This document shows, in pieces, positions 23,095 through 34,900 of a DNA stretch of 64,000 bases. Within the stretch, counting starts at the first letter, position 1. Each line of letters begins with the position of its first letter. Source of the stretch: Ganoderma boninense (Eukaryota > Basidiomycota > Agaricomycetes > Polyporales > Polyporaceae); contig CM035306.1 in assembly GCA_002900995.3 (NCBI GenBank), positions 2,480,001-2,544,000 of the forward strand, given 5' to 3'. The notes under the pieces are model-generated. The model had not been told where the DNA came from, searched no databases, and saw only the letters and a program-made list of their open reading frames with translations. The position numbers were made by a program, and so were the translations under genes.

Positions 23095-23349
23095 GTGTCA
23101 AGTTACTTGCATTGTAGCCTAGCCAACTATCAATCTTATTTCTCCGCCCTGGAGATGACTACTTACTGTGTCTTGTCTGGCGTTCTTGGTTTATAGGGCC
23201 TTGTAGGTGGAGAGCTTCAAACCCTTCATGGTGAACGCCGACACCATTCCGCAGGCTAGTCGAAGATCTGTGATGTCCTGTCCTTATACACGACGAACAA
23301 TACACGAGACGGAATGAGTGAAATTACAACAGGTAGCGGTGTGCGCAGC

Positions 23350-24369
23350 CTAGCAGAAACGGTCGCTAATGGACTGGTCAACTGCCGTTAAATTAGAATT
23401 GACGACATTCCCGTACCTCTTAAGCTTCGCCCGCCGATCGAGCAGAGCTTCAGCCAACCGGCCTTCCTTCTTTGCACGCTTGAGCTACGAGGTACACACT
23501 TAAGCGCAAGCTGAGGTAACGTATAAAATATCGCAGGAGCTGACCTCTTTCTTATCATCTTCTGACACAATGGATCTTCCTGCACCCCATGCTTGGTACA
23601 GCTTACTGCGGACAGTGAAAGTCAGTGGTGGACACTTCAAACCCTTGTTGGTGAACACGCACTTTGTGGACGCCTCGTCGACCGTAGACATGTCTATCAT
23701 ACCGTCCTTCCGCTTCTTCTCCTCCGCATGTGCTTCCTTCTTGTACTTGCTCTGGATTTTGACCCAGAAGCGCTCCCCAAAGCCAACCTCCTCGGAGTCA
23801 CCACGCAACGCAAGCTGTCCACCAGCGACTTCGTCCACGCTCAAGTACTTCTCATACACGTTCTGGAATGCGACCATTCCATCCGAGAAGACCACTGGTG
23901 TCCACTCCTCCTGAGGACCACGCGCCTCTCGGTCCGCAGATACGAGCCCATGTTTGTCGCAAGACACGAACTTGCCCTCGCCGACGCCTGTACGGATGTT
24001 GACTGTGGGTGAACCTGCAACTCGTGTCACGACCCAGACCTGTGAGACATCGGTTGGTGTACGCTCTACGATGGCCGGGGACTCGGACTCGTCGGATTTG
24101 TCCTTGTCAGCCGAGTGCAGAACAATGCGACCGCGGGTAGAATCGTAGGTGACGCATATTGGAGAAGGGTCGGATGGATGCATGATAAAGGTGGGACCGC
24201 GGATCTCGTTTGCGTCCTCCGGTAGAACCCATGTCTCTGGTGCCTCGTCGTTGTCTTCCTTGCGCCGCCGCCTGCTAGGGCCGTCGTCTCCTCCATCCTC
24301 ATGCTTGCGTTTCTTCTTCGTCTTCTCGCCCTTGAACTTCAACTTGGTAGAACGGACCTTTTCGGACAT
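23350..24369 (-). CDS. FRG1: FRG1 family protein
   Basis: Three exons (23545-24369, 23417-23484, 23350-23365) encode 302 residues. The N-terminus is a basic, nuclear-type segment (STKLKFKGEKTKKKRK). The FRG1/fascin-like beta-trefoil follows (ETWVLPEDANEIRGPTFIM, KFVSCDKHGLVSADREA, FGERFWVKIQSKYKKEA). The conserved C-terminus is SKLYQAWGAGRSIVSEDD, then LKRAKKEGRLAEALLDRR and the terminal KSDRFC. That last motif is completed by a 16-nt final exon. FRG1 proteins are nuclear and nucleolar, bind actin and associate with spliceosomes and rRNA processing in animals. The role in this fungus is inferred. Confidence 0.9.
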
Positions 24370-24655
24370 GGCGCAAGATTAAAACCGCAAGAGAGCGAAA
24401 GCAAAGGGTCTGAAATTCGAGTCAAGACAGCGAGGGCAGAAGATTCAAGACGGACACAGAGTTCAAGTTGTTGAGTCGGCCCAAGCGCGTTTCCCGAGCC
24501 TGGCACACGGTCATTGGGCGCCTGCCCGCCTGTGCCGTGACGCGGCCGTCAACACCCTGTGATGCGTGACGGAAGGCGCCAGCGTCTAGCATCGTCCGCC
24601 ACTGCAAGGGGCAAAAGCTGCCATCGCCACCGCCAACATCCTCAAGACCCTCAAG
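24370..24655. promoter_or_regulatory. Divergent promoter, FRG1 / RPL26
   Basis: 286 bases between the two start codons; it must serve both genes. No specific motif recognised. Confidence 0.5.
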
Positions 24656-25421
24656 ATGAAGTTCAACCCCGGTTAGTGCTCGTTCATCGCAGGCCTGAAC
24701 GTTGCCGTTGTGCTTTATAGAAGGATTGGGTGCGGTCGGAGATGCGGACTTGGATGGATGGGTTGGATGTCTTGTGGATGTGGGGTGAACGGACAGTTCA
24801 GGTATGCTAACGTCGCTCCTCTCCCCAGACGTCTCCTCCTCCCGGCGCAAGTCGCACAAGGCGCACTTCTCTGCGCCTTCCTCCATCCGCCGCAAAATCA
24901 TGTCCTCTTCGCTTGCGAAGGATCTCCGCGCCAAGTACAACGTGAGACACCCAAACTTTTGATCATGTAGGAACTATGCATTGACACTTTTGCTGGTCAC
25001 CCTTCTCCTTGCAATCAGACCCGCGCACTACCCATCCGCAAGGACGACGAGGTCCGGATTGTTCGGGGCAAGTACAAGGGTCGAGAGGGAAAAGTCACCC
25101 AGGTCTACCGTAAGAAGTGGGTGATCCATGTCGACCGTGTCCAGCGCGACAAGTCGAATGGCGCGACGGTCCCTATTGGTATCCACCCCAGCAATGTTGT
25201 CATCACCAGCATCAAGCTCGACAAAGACAGGTCAGTTGATAGCATAACTTTCTCAAATTACATTCCCTGACCAGTGCTCAAATAGGCGAGCTATCCTTGA
25301 CCGTAAGGACAGGAAGAAGAGCGCAACGAAGACGGCTGGTGAGGACGTGGAGATGGTCGACGTGCGTGTCACATCCTATCTATCCTCTCATTGTAGTTCT
25401 AACATGGGATAACAACAGTGA
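24656..25421 (+). CDS. RPL26: Cytosolic large-subunit ribosomal protein L26 (uL24)
   Basis: Five exons: 24656-24671, 24829-24941, 25019-25230, 25286-25361 and one starting at 25419 with the stop codon. The 139-residue product has the eukaryotic L26 N-terminus ([20 protein letters not shown]), the [23 protein letters not shown] motif and the VHPSNV-type segment ([17 protein letters not shown]). The length is normal for fungal L26. L26 sits near the peptide exit tunnel of the 60S subunit. The 16-nt first coding exon followed by a longer intron is common for fungal ribosomal protein genes. The last splice acceptor is directly followed by TGA, with a perfect CTAAC branch site 5' of it. Confidence 0.95.
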
Positions 25422-25684
25422 TTTGTCTGTTTTGTTCCCGCACTCTGTTCATTTGGCTTTCGTCGCATCATCAGCAAAATCTCATGTATGTATGCCTCTA
25501 CGCATATGTTATGCCCCATAGGCCACAGGCCACGTCCTCGCGCAAGCCAAAACGAAGAATGCACTGGATTGCACCGAATGAATCCATGAGTTTGTTGTAT
25601 TGTACAGCACGATTGGGGGTATCATCCATTGCAATGGTGGGAGTATGGGTGGACATAAAGCGGCTGTGGTGATACATTGCAAAC

Positions 25685-26656
25685 TCAGAATATTACATCC
25701 TCGTCTTTGCCTCCAAGGATGTCCCCTCCTCCACCTGCCAACGTGGGCTGCACGTCATTCTGACCTTCAGCTTCAAGCTGTTTCCTAGTAGCGTCTGCTG
25801 TATCCGCATCACGCTTCTTCTTGCCTTGCACCTTCTTCAAGCTATAGAATGGATAGAAACGGGCTTCGCACGCTCTGAAGACACATTTACTCACCGGAAG
25901 AACTCCTCTCGGTCCATCTCGTCCAGTTCGCTTGTAATGTATTTGATCGTATTTTCCAGTCGAGGGATTACGACGTGTTCTATGGCGTTCACGCGACGAT
26001 TTGTGGCACGGATAACCTCATCGAGGATCATGAACGCTGTCTGGAGCGACGCAAGCTCGACTAACGTCTCGACCGCCTTTGCATAAACCTCCTTTGCACG
26101 GAGGACTTGCTGGCCGCCACGTCCGAGACCCGTAAGGTTGAAGTCTACACGAATAGCGGTGGTATGGATGAGGCGAGGACGGTCATGATCAGGACAGCCG
26201 GAAAAGGAGGGTAGAACGAGGAGAATGTGCACCTGAACCGGGCGCCCTATCGACCTCGAAAGTCGGAAGGACGACACCCGATACATTCTCTTGCTTCGCC
26301 CTGACCTTGAACGACGCTGACTTGGCCTGCTCCTGCACGAGGTACGAGATGTCGCCCGTCGCATATGTGACCTCTGCGAGCGAGAACGAGGCCAGCTGCA
26401 TCACCCGACCCATCTTCCGTTTCGCCTACGATACGCCACGGAAGCACCCACTCATTAACCATCGATACGGGTGCTTGCAGAAGAGGCTACTTACCTCATC
26501 TACCCTTCGAAGAATTGCGCGGAAACGGGTGGTCAAAGCGTCGCGCTTCTTGGCGAGGAGGGAGTGCCCGGTCTGTGCTCCCTTGAGACGGAGCTTGGTG
26601 TTGGTCAACGCCATTCGGGTTGGGAAGATATTCTCGCGAGCCCCTGTTCCCGACAT
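25685..26656 (-). CDS. VMA8: V-type H+-ATPase subunit D
   Basis: Four exons (26495-26656, 26239-26425, 25895-26144, 25685-25841) encode 251 residues, the usual length. Diagnostic segments are [60 protein letters not shown] and [20 protein letters not shown]. Subunit D forms the central rotor shaft of the V1 sector and couples ATP hydrolysis to proton pumping into vacuoles and Golgi. It converges on RPL26, with 263 bases between the two stops that show nothing else. Confidence 0.95.
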
Positions 26657-26955
26657 ATTGATCGCCTACGGTCACGGTCTGGATAGGAGGAGGATGGGTT
26701 GAACGAGATGGGACGGCGTCGGTGGGCTCCAAAGTGGACGGTGGACGAAAGCAGTAACTTAGACGCTCATCGGAGTCAACGGTGAATCTGATCACAGGTC
26801 CCGCGGCGGCCTACGGGTGCTTCCAGCCAGCCAGCCTTGCTTCTGAAATGTTCACACATGTTGGCACGAGAAATCTATATAATTCCCATTACATTCACAG
26901 GCAATACATCTGAAGGTCGAACCGAAATGCACGAGAGGAGGCACACAATCCACGA

Positions 26956-28234
26956 TTAAGAAATAGTATACTTCCCGTAGTTCTTGTCCGGGTCATACAC
27001 CTAACGACAACGCAATCAGTGTGGGAATCCATCCGTAATGAGAAGTCACCTACCTCCCAGCGAGAAGCAGGAAATATATGCTTGTTCCGTTGATACCAGC
27101 TTCTTTCTACAACCTTGCCCGCATGGGACTCGTCCTTCTCGACGGACGCGTCGGCCAACAGCCGTACATCGTCATGGACGTCAAAGTTGAATAATGGTCC
27201 AGACTTCCCGCGAGCTTTGTTCACGATGAAGTCATAAAACGTGTAGTGCTGCAGCCTTCATGAGAAAACGGGGACAGCGGGAGCGTAACTGACGTACACC
27301 AGGGATAATCAGGTCCTCCTGCGAACAAAATATAAGAAGATATTCCCAGACGTGCGTCGACCCCTACGTACCTTCACATACATGAGGTTGTCGACGCTGA
27401 CGCCGCGCAGCTCAGGGAACTGCTGGCGGCACTTCTCGAGGAAGGTGGAGATCGTATCGCCTTTCTTGCACTACGTACCAAGCATGGGGTGTTTCGAGTG
27501 TATGAACCTACGTGGTCAGGCGCGCAAATAAGCAGCATACGACTGAATGCTCACCGTGACACTCTTGCGGTGTCCGCTTCCGTCCCAATACGAGTACGTA
27601 ATCTCGATATCCTCTGTCTTGAGGTCCTCCTGCTTCCGCAACCACTCTTGGCGGAGTTCTTCCCGCTCCCGACGTTCAGCCTCCTCACGGTCACGGTCAG
27701 GCAGAAAAGAGGTATCGACTTCAGGATTCTTGCGCGACTTGGACTTCTTCACGGGTGGCTCGTCACCATTCGGCGAAGCGGTCCCATTCTCCTCGTCCTC
27801 TTCATCGTCAAGGGCGAATGAAAGCGTAGACTTGGCGGTCTTCTTGCGCTTCTTCACCTTCTTTTCCTCCCTAAACAAATCCTCCACGTCCGGTGAGCAA
27901 TCTGAGACGTCATGGACGGACGGTGGAACACGTCACAGCCGCAAGAATTCCAGACATACTTGAGTTCGTTCGTACGCGCCGCCTCACGCGCCTTAGCCTC
28001 CTCGAGCTCCTTCCGGCGCTGCTGGAAGTCCTCGAGGCGCACGAGACCAACCGTGCTCTTCTTGAGCGTGTCCTCCATCGAATCATTCTGGCCGACGAAA
28101 CGGTTCGAGGACGGCCTGGCCTTCTCCGTCTCCTGGATGAGCGACTGCTTCTGGCGCTCGAACTCCTCACGCATCTGTGTGCGCTGCTTAGTTAGAGCAT
28201 CCTCGCGGCGCCCCTCTGCCTTGCTGGTGGACAT
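26956..28234 (-). CDS. XAP5: XAP5 / FAM50 family protein
   Basis: Six exons (27960-28234, 27555-27870, 27372-27470, 27298-27318, 27054-27248, 26956-27000) give 316 residues. The N-terminal half is a charged helix ([19 protein letters not shown]), then acidic and basic runs. The conserved XAP5 core follows: [78 protein letters not shown] and the terminal [16 protein letters not shown]50/XAP5 proteins are nuclear and linked to spliceosome C complex and light/clock signalling in plants. Nuclear RNA-processing function is inferred. Exon 4 is only 21 nt. It is divergent from the mitochondrial S13 gene, 189 bp away. Confidence 0.92.
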
Positions 28235-28423
28235 GGTGTGGAAAGAGTGAAAGGCGAGACCAGATGACGGTTGCAAGTGAAGGAGTGGCCGAACAGGCGC
28301 CTGCGAGCCCTTGTGCGACGACGAGCATGGGCGCTTACGCGACGACTTCTTTGCTCCGCTTTCCACCGCGACCGGTGCAGTCACAGCTGCGTGCAGCCCA
28401 CAGGCCAGCAGCCGTCCACCACC
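28235..28423. promoter_or_regulatory. Short bidirectional promoter, XAP5 / mt-S13
   Basis: Only 189 bases separate two divergent start codons, so the 5' UTRs and promoters overlap. No TATA box was seen. Confidence 0.55.
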
Positions 28424-28958
28424 ATGCATATCCTCGGCGTCCTTCTACCTGAGAACCAGCTGGTCAAGGTGAGTCATGTGTCTCAATAGCCCGTGGTGAA
28501 GGGCGAGACTAACGACGAGCGAGCAGCAAGCCTTGACACATTTCTACGGTGTCGGCAAAACGACCGCCCTCCGCATCTGCGCCCGTGTGCAAATCCACGA
28601 CCGCTGCCGTGTGCGCAACCTGAACCAGTCCCAGGTGACTGCCCTCACTGCCTTCCTCTCGTCTCCCGCCAACTCTCCGCCCGTCGCCGCACACTCCCTC
28701 GCCGCGCCTGGCTACGTCCCACCTGCGCTGGCACAATCGCTCCCGGAGAACGCGGTCCCGGCGCCTGCCGACCGCCTGCGGGACATTAAGATCGAGTCGG
28801 ACTTGCGCAGGCAGATGCGGGAGAACATCGCGCACCAACGCATGATCGGCAGTTATGTCGGACGGAGGCACGCGATGCACCTCCCGGTCAGGGGCCAGAA
28901 CACCCAGAGCAACGCACGGACGGCGAGGAAGCTCAACAGGGTCGAGCGGTACAACTAG
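28424..28958 (+). CDS. SWS2: Mitochondrial small-subunit ribosomal protein uS13m
   Basis: Two exons (28424-28468 and 28527-28958) encode 158 residues. The start [20 protein letters not shown] and [16 protein letters not shown] match the N-terminal helices of bacterial S13. The C-terminal part [20 protein letters not shown] and [14 protein letters not shown] is the S13 rRNA-binding tail. Compared with bacterial S13 there is a Pro/Ala-rich insert (about residues 70-105), as in fungal mitochondrial orthologues. It sits at the head of the mitochondrial small subunit. No separate presequence is visible; the N-terminus itself is mature-like. Confidence 0.9.
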
Positions 28959-29336
28959 TCGGTATTCTATGTTCTATGCGCCCGTGCAATCTCCTCTCCT
29001 CGGTGAGTGTTTGCCTCTTCCTGCCTAGATCCCCCTACCACACCACGTCCCCACCTCCTGCTCGCTTCCCGCGTCTCGTGCCTCGCGTCGCGCTTCTCGA
29101 GCCTCGTCTGCTGTCGATATGTGCGCCAACTCCGTGTCGCTGATCGAACCTCCTTTTCCCGACACAGTCATGGTTTACGCACCGCATCCTGCGCACCCTG
29201 GACCCTTGCATGGACCACCGGACCAGACCCTGGGCTCGCGTCCGCGACTTCGTAGATGACCGCACGGGTCGCCCTATGGCCGGAGGCGGATGCAATATCA
29301 TACACAGACATTACTGTACATTCATACCGCGGGTAT
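28959..29336. other. Convergent intergenic region
   Basis: 378 bases with the 3' UTRs of mt-S13 and BET3. Short ORFs here look random. Confidence 0.5.
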
Positions 29337-30184
29337 CTAGTCGTCCCCAACTGGCACCTCTTCTTCCAGGTACTTCACGAGAGTGACACGTATCTCGGTC
29401 GCCTCGTCGCCGCGCAGCGTATCCGATACGAACGTCGCAGTGACTTGCATCTGGACCTGAATGTCCACGGGATATTATTAATGTACGCGATAAGCACGTA
29501 AGAACTGCGAACACACACCATCTCCAAGGCTCCTCGAAGCACCCCGCACAGGACATTGCTGAACCACAGTCCACCATCAAAGGCTTCTTCTGGCAGCTCA
29601 ACAAATTCGGCAAGTGGGTTCTCGTCAAATGACAACGTAAAACTTGCACCGGGAGCGTTCGCCTGTGGTGGGGGCATGCTTGTCCGAGTCGGAGACGACG
29701 CCGGCGGTTGTGCGCCGTGTGTTACATTGGGTGAGATGTTGAGGAATGACTTGAACCCGACCTGCCAGGCGAATTGAATTGACCGGCGCAGGTGCAGGGT
29801 GAAGGTGGAACGTCGATATCAATGGATATGCGGTATCTGGATGACCTGTTGGTCCTCACACACCTTTGCCACAACCTCGCCCACCTCGCGGAAGTCGGAG
29901 CACCTGCCAAGGCTGCTCCGGGCGAGGAAGTCCTCGATGAGGCGCGAGCCGATGTTGTAGCCCATCTTCTCGAGCTGCTTGTTGACCTCGGCATAGTCCT
30001 CGTAGTCCTGGATGAGCTGGACGACGAGCGCGCCGTAGGTCAGGGCAAAGAGCTCTGCGTTCTGTAGCGTGAGCGCGTCAGGGTCTAGACGGATGTCCAA
30101 GCTGAAGAGACTGACAATCTTCTCGGTGCGGCCCTTCCAGAGGTCCTCGCCTATCGCCTTGTACTGCTTGCTAGTGGTTGCCAT
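29337..30184 (-). CDS. BET3: TRAPP complex subunit BET3
   Basis: Three exons (29864-30184, 29519-29761, 29337-29456) encode 227 residues. Recognisable TRAPPC3 segments are [57 protein letters not shown] and [15 protein letters not shown]. The C-terminus is [21 protein letters not shown] Pro/Ser/Ala-rich insert of about 35 residues (after [10 protein letters not shown]) makes the protein longer than yeast BET3 (193). BET3 is a core subunit of the TRAPP tethering complexes that activate Rab1/Ypt1 in ER-to-Golgi transport. Confidence 0.94.
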
Positions 30185-31906
30185 CGGAACGAAGGGGGCA
30201 AAAGAGGATTAGTATTCTGTGGCCGATGTGGAGGATAGACCAGGTGAATGGGACGAAGACAGCTCGGTCCCAGAAAGGCAACCTCCCCTTCCGCGTAGGC
30301 GCTTATCGCAGACGTTGCGAACAGGATATTAATAAACGCCGGAGTGTCAATGGACTGTGCGTAAGCGCTTAAGCATTAGGGGCGAGGCCGCTCGGAGTTC
30401 GAGCCAAAAGTCGGGCTTCTTGGGGCCTCAAGGAGCCTCGAGGTCGGCTTCAAGTTTCCTCATACGGAGGAAGTGTGGCTTCTCTCGAGGGCTGCAGGTA
30501 AAAATACGCGAGATCAGGTTCGTTCGAAGCACGAGGTCTCACACACGGGACTCAAGTCTCTCACAACATCCGATACATGGGGAGCCACGACGTCAACGTT
30601 TGTTCGCATTGCATAGGGTGAGCAACGAGTGGCAGACGACTGGCAACTCGCACGGCGCTCTGCGTGAAGATAGAGCGGGTTGCGGAAGCAAAACCCGAGA
30701 AAAGGTCCACACGGGTGAGAGCGACGGGAGAAACAAACGAGACAGATCCTCGCATGCCGTTTGGGAGAGGGAGGCGAGATTCAGGTGACGGCAAAGGAAG
30801 TCGAGAAACGAAACGAGGAAATCGGCGGAAGGGCAGATGACCGCAGGACGAGTATCGTGGCAGATCAGACGCAAAAGGCGGAAGATGACGCTGGACGATC
30901 GGACGAATATGGTCAAGTTGATGGGGCCGGATATGGGATGGACCCGTTCGGTGAAGATTGCTCGCGACAGCAGGGCGAGACAAAGTGCAGAGGGGCATAA
31001 GTATATGTATTTATGGGAGGCGTCTTGGCCAGGAATTTGGAAGATGTGTTAAGAGGTTCACGGGTAATACTAATGTCGGATGTCGAGCGCATCGCAGCCG
31101 TCGCTTGCGGTTGCGGATGGTTCATATGGTGATGGGGATGATGGGGACGGTCGAGGGCGCAGGCCCGCCGATAGGATGGGCAAGGCCCAGGAAGCCAAAA
31201 GGCAAAGCTGGAATAAAATTTTGGATAAAAATTTAACGACAGGACGGATTGGGCCCCGATAGGAATGGGGCGCTAGTCGTGGTGGACTGTGGCCAGCGGT
31301 GGGGCGGGGGCGGGGAGAGCGAGCTCGGGCGACAGGCGGGGGCGGGGGTGATGGGCTGATGGCGGGGGGCGGAGGGGCGGTGGTTAGTCAGGGAGGTGTT
31401 TGCGGCTGTTTGGCGGCTGCGCCTTGAGGCGTGTGGACGTTCGGGAGAGAGTCTGCAGCGCTCGCCCAGGGAGACTGGTCTCGACCGTGCGCGGATGCTC
31501 AGTCTCTTGCCCGTGCACAACGCATAGACTCAGCCTATTCCTCCTGCCCTTCCTTGTCTTGTCTCTCCCGACGACCTGCATGCGCCCCTCCCTTTTCCCG
31601 CTCTTCTAGCCCACAAATCCTCCTCGTTCCCCGGCGCCCCGATTGCCTTGATTTCTCTCCTGCTCGCGGCCTGTCTCACTTGTAAGTTGTCTGCCAGGTG
31701 CGTCTGTCCCCCTCCGCCCCAGCCTCGTCTTATCCCTCATGCTCCTGCCCCTCCCTATCGTCTCACACACAGGATCTTCAAGTCTTCTCTTCCCTGCGAT
31801 CTCCTTTCCTCGCCCCCATCCCTTCTTTCTCCCGCCCATTCATCTCTCCCCCGCGTCCTCTTCCTCCCTTCGTGGCGGCGCTCCGTGATCGCCTCCTCCA
31901 CAGAGC
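30185..31906. other. Long intergenic region, BET3 to regulator-like gene
   Basis: This 1.7-kb stretch is G-rich from about 31260 to 31400 and strongly pyrimidine-rich on the + strand from about 31520 to 31905, directly before the next start codon. A pyrimidine-rich leader is typical for long fungal 5' UTRs of regulators. A small A/T-rich patch lies at about 31205-31240. Open frames here, up to 145 codons, have random-looking composition. No gene supported. Confidence 0.5.
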
Positions 31907-34900
31907 ATGTCCGCCATGCAGGAGATCCAGCCCGCTCCTCCGGTGGCAGTCGACCCGCAGCAGTATCAGCAATTTCCTCACTCCGAAGTCCCCGTCCCGC
32001 AATCCTTCGTGTCCCTCGTCCCCGTCCCTCACCCAGACCCGACTCTCCCTCCCGACCCTGCTTCCCATATGCACGTTTCCATCCCCCCGCCACTCTTTCA
32101 ACCCCCAATGGAATCAGCCCCCGCCATCCCGATCTCTATGCACCTAGCCATCAACTCCCTCCCCCGGACCCCGACGCGGTAAACGCGATGGACGTCGTTC
32201 CCCCCGTAACCTCCCAATCGGGCTCCCCAGGCATTATCCCGGATCTGCCAACTCAGTCCGCCATGTACGGCATGGACCCTCGCCTCGCAAGCCTTGAAGC
32301 TGTTGATCCGTCCCATCCGCTTCTGTCCTCTCCGAGCGCAAACTCAGCGTCTACGAGCGCTTCGCACGCTTCATCCCCTTCATTAACGGGTGTCACCCCT
32401 TCATACTCCGCTGGTTCGTCCTCACTCGCTTCCGCCCTTGACCACGCTGGTACTACTCGCAGCCGTTCAGGATCAGTCGCCTCGCCGCCCAATTTGACCG
32501 CGTCAGGTTCAGATATGGGCTTCCCCTCTGCCGGCAGTGGCCCTCCGACCACCGTCCACGAGTCTGGGTTTCAGTTCCCACCCCCCGGCTTTGAGAACCC
32601 CTTGCAAACCAGTAATGAAGCTGCGCAGGATGTACCTGGAGGTGCACATCTCATGGTCTTAGGAGACATGCTGAAGAAGTGCGTCTCGTCGCTCCTCTTC
32701 ATTGGCCCTTGTTAATGACAACCCCGTGTCCTTCTTCCCGCTCTGCAGCATCGCCCGGACAGCAAACTCCGGCAGTGAAGCGTGTTCCATGGGTCATGGT
32801 GGGAACGCGACCGAGATCGTTTCTGTGCTGAAGAAAAATGTACTCCTTGTCGCGGAACTCGTTGCGGCCATGCAGCTGGGCGACTCGGCAGCCGCTGGGT
32901 CTCCCAGTCGCTCCCTTGGCCCAGGCTCTTCATCGTCACTCAGTGTGAGCTCTGTACCTGCTCCTGTGGCTAGCTCCATGAACATCGAGCAGCAACCTGC
33001 CGCTCAGCAGCAGCAGACACCACCAAGTTTAAATAACATGCCTTCTGGTGGATCGATGGACCCGAGTACCATGTCTGACAGCTCAGAATCCTCCCGCAAA
33101 CGGTGCGCTTCGTCGGTCGCAGGAGATCGAGTGGTGAAGTCCATGAAGCTTGAACCACCCGACGAAGCGCCTCCCCTGCAAATGTCTTCGTCCACCGGTG
33201 TTCTGCCACCTCTGCTGCCCTCGACTCACTTTTCGTACACCTACCCCCTCTCCAACGCACCGCCCCCCTTGACTTCGGTCGCCGATCTGTCGGCGGTACC
33301 CCCGCCGTTGTCCTCCGCTGGCACCCTCTCCAGCTCTCGCCCACCGAGTTCCAACGGCCTTCCTCCCCCACTACCGCTCGGTATGACCCTCGATGCGGCC
33401 CAGCAACTTGTATCAATTCATGGCGCCATTTCTGTGGATTCTATCCCGTCTCTGCCGCACTCACCGGATTTCATGCCGCCGTCATCTGCCACATCAGGTG
33501 CTTTGCCCAGTCCGCCCGGGTATATTCCGCCTGGTAGTATTTGGCCCGATAGCCGTATTCCTATCCCTTGTCAGCACCATTGCTCACCTTTCGCTGGTTC
33601 AGCTCTCACCATTGATGTTGCAGTGCCGAACACCGTACCTGTCGCCGGTCCTTCGGCGCTGACTTATAATGCTGCTATGTATTCGCCAACGCGAACCACT
33701 CACCTGCAGCAGGCGCCGATGAATGTAGCGTCAGCAACGCTGGGCCGCGCTTCGCGTTCAGCGTCGATGTCTCACCTGCATGGGAACCCATTCTCGCAGG
33801 TGCCGGACACGGTGACGCATCCCACGATGTATGAGTCGACGACGCAGTCACGACCATCGACATCGGGGCGCCATAGTCCCCGCGCGGAGTCGCCAGAGTA
33901 CGAATATGATGACGGGAGGGACTCAGATGACGAGGGCGAGTTGCAACCCCAGTACGCACCCCTGGGACAAAGTTTGGGTGCCCCTCATGCTGAGAGTAAA
34001 TCTAGTGCCGAGGGTCCCGTGAACGGAACAGCGCGTAGCCATGCCGGCCAGCGGCGGATGAGCCGTACTTCGCCCTCAAATGAGGGTGGCAGCTCCTCCG
34101 GCCACGGAAACGAGGTGCCGCAGGAGTATCGGGCCGATGTCGAGCACATTTTCTTTGAGTTCTTGAATTCGATCTGTTCCAATCGTACGTATCGCCCGCT
34201 TGCGGTGCCCACTTCGGCACCGCCGCCGGTCCTTGCTTAGTGGCGCTATGGCTGAATTGCGTGCATTTGCGCTCCACAGTGGATGCTACGGATTCCAAGG
34301 GTGAGCCAATTCATCAGACGCTCATGGCAAAGAAGATGCAGCGCCTGGATGAGTCGCCCGACTTCCGACCCTTCAAGTTCCGGATACAGGCCTTCACCAA
34401 CGCCTTCTTGGAAGAGGTAACTTCTTAATGTTGATGCCGGGCATCAGCGCATTGAATACGTTTACGTTATCTAGCTCGCTCGACAAGGTTATCCCGAGGA
34501 AAAGATCCCTATGAAAAAGGCGAGTGATAGCAACAACGGGTCGCCTAACTGTCGGCATGTCATCTGACATAAGGCGTCGCCGACACGGCATAACATAGAT
34601 CAGGAACTTCTTGTGGAACCAACCCTACATCTCCCGTTTCAACGAAGAGGGTAAGAAGTCAAAGTCAAAAGGCAATCATATCTGGCACGTCGACGCGAAA
34701 AAGGCGGAGGGCGGATGGACGTTCCGACCATTCAGGCGAAAGCTCGCTGGTACGCCGCCTGGGGTGGCATACGTCGGCCTGCGGTGGACGTGGACGCCGA
34801 GGATCTGGGACCCGCAGGCGTCACGCGCGAACCTGCCCGTTAGTTACAGCTCGCCCGGACTTCCCCCATGGCTGGCGTGGAAGGAAGACTCGCTGACCGG

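Noticed and set aside
29140..29156. 15-nt match with 59180 (GTCGCTGATCGAACC)
   Set aside because: The similarity does not extend beyond 15 nt on either side, so it is probably chance.
30561..30998. 145-codon open frame on the - strand
   Set aside because: Composition (Ser, Arg, Pro, Leu) is like random GC-rich DNA, and no motif or splice context supports it.
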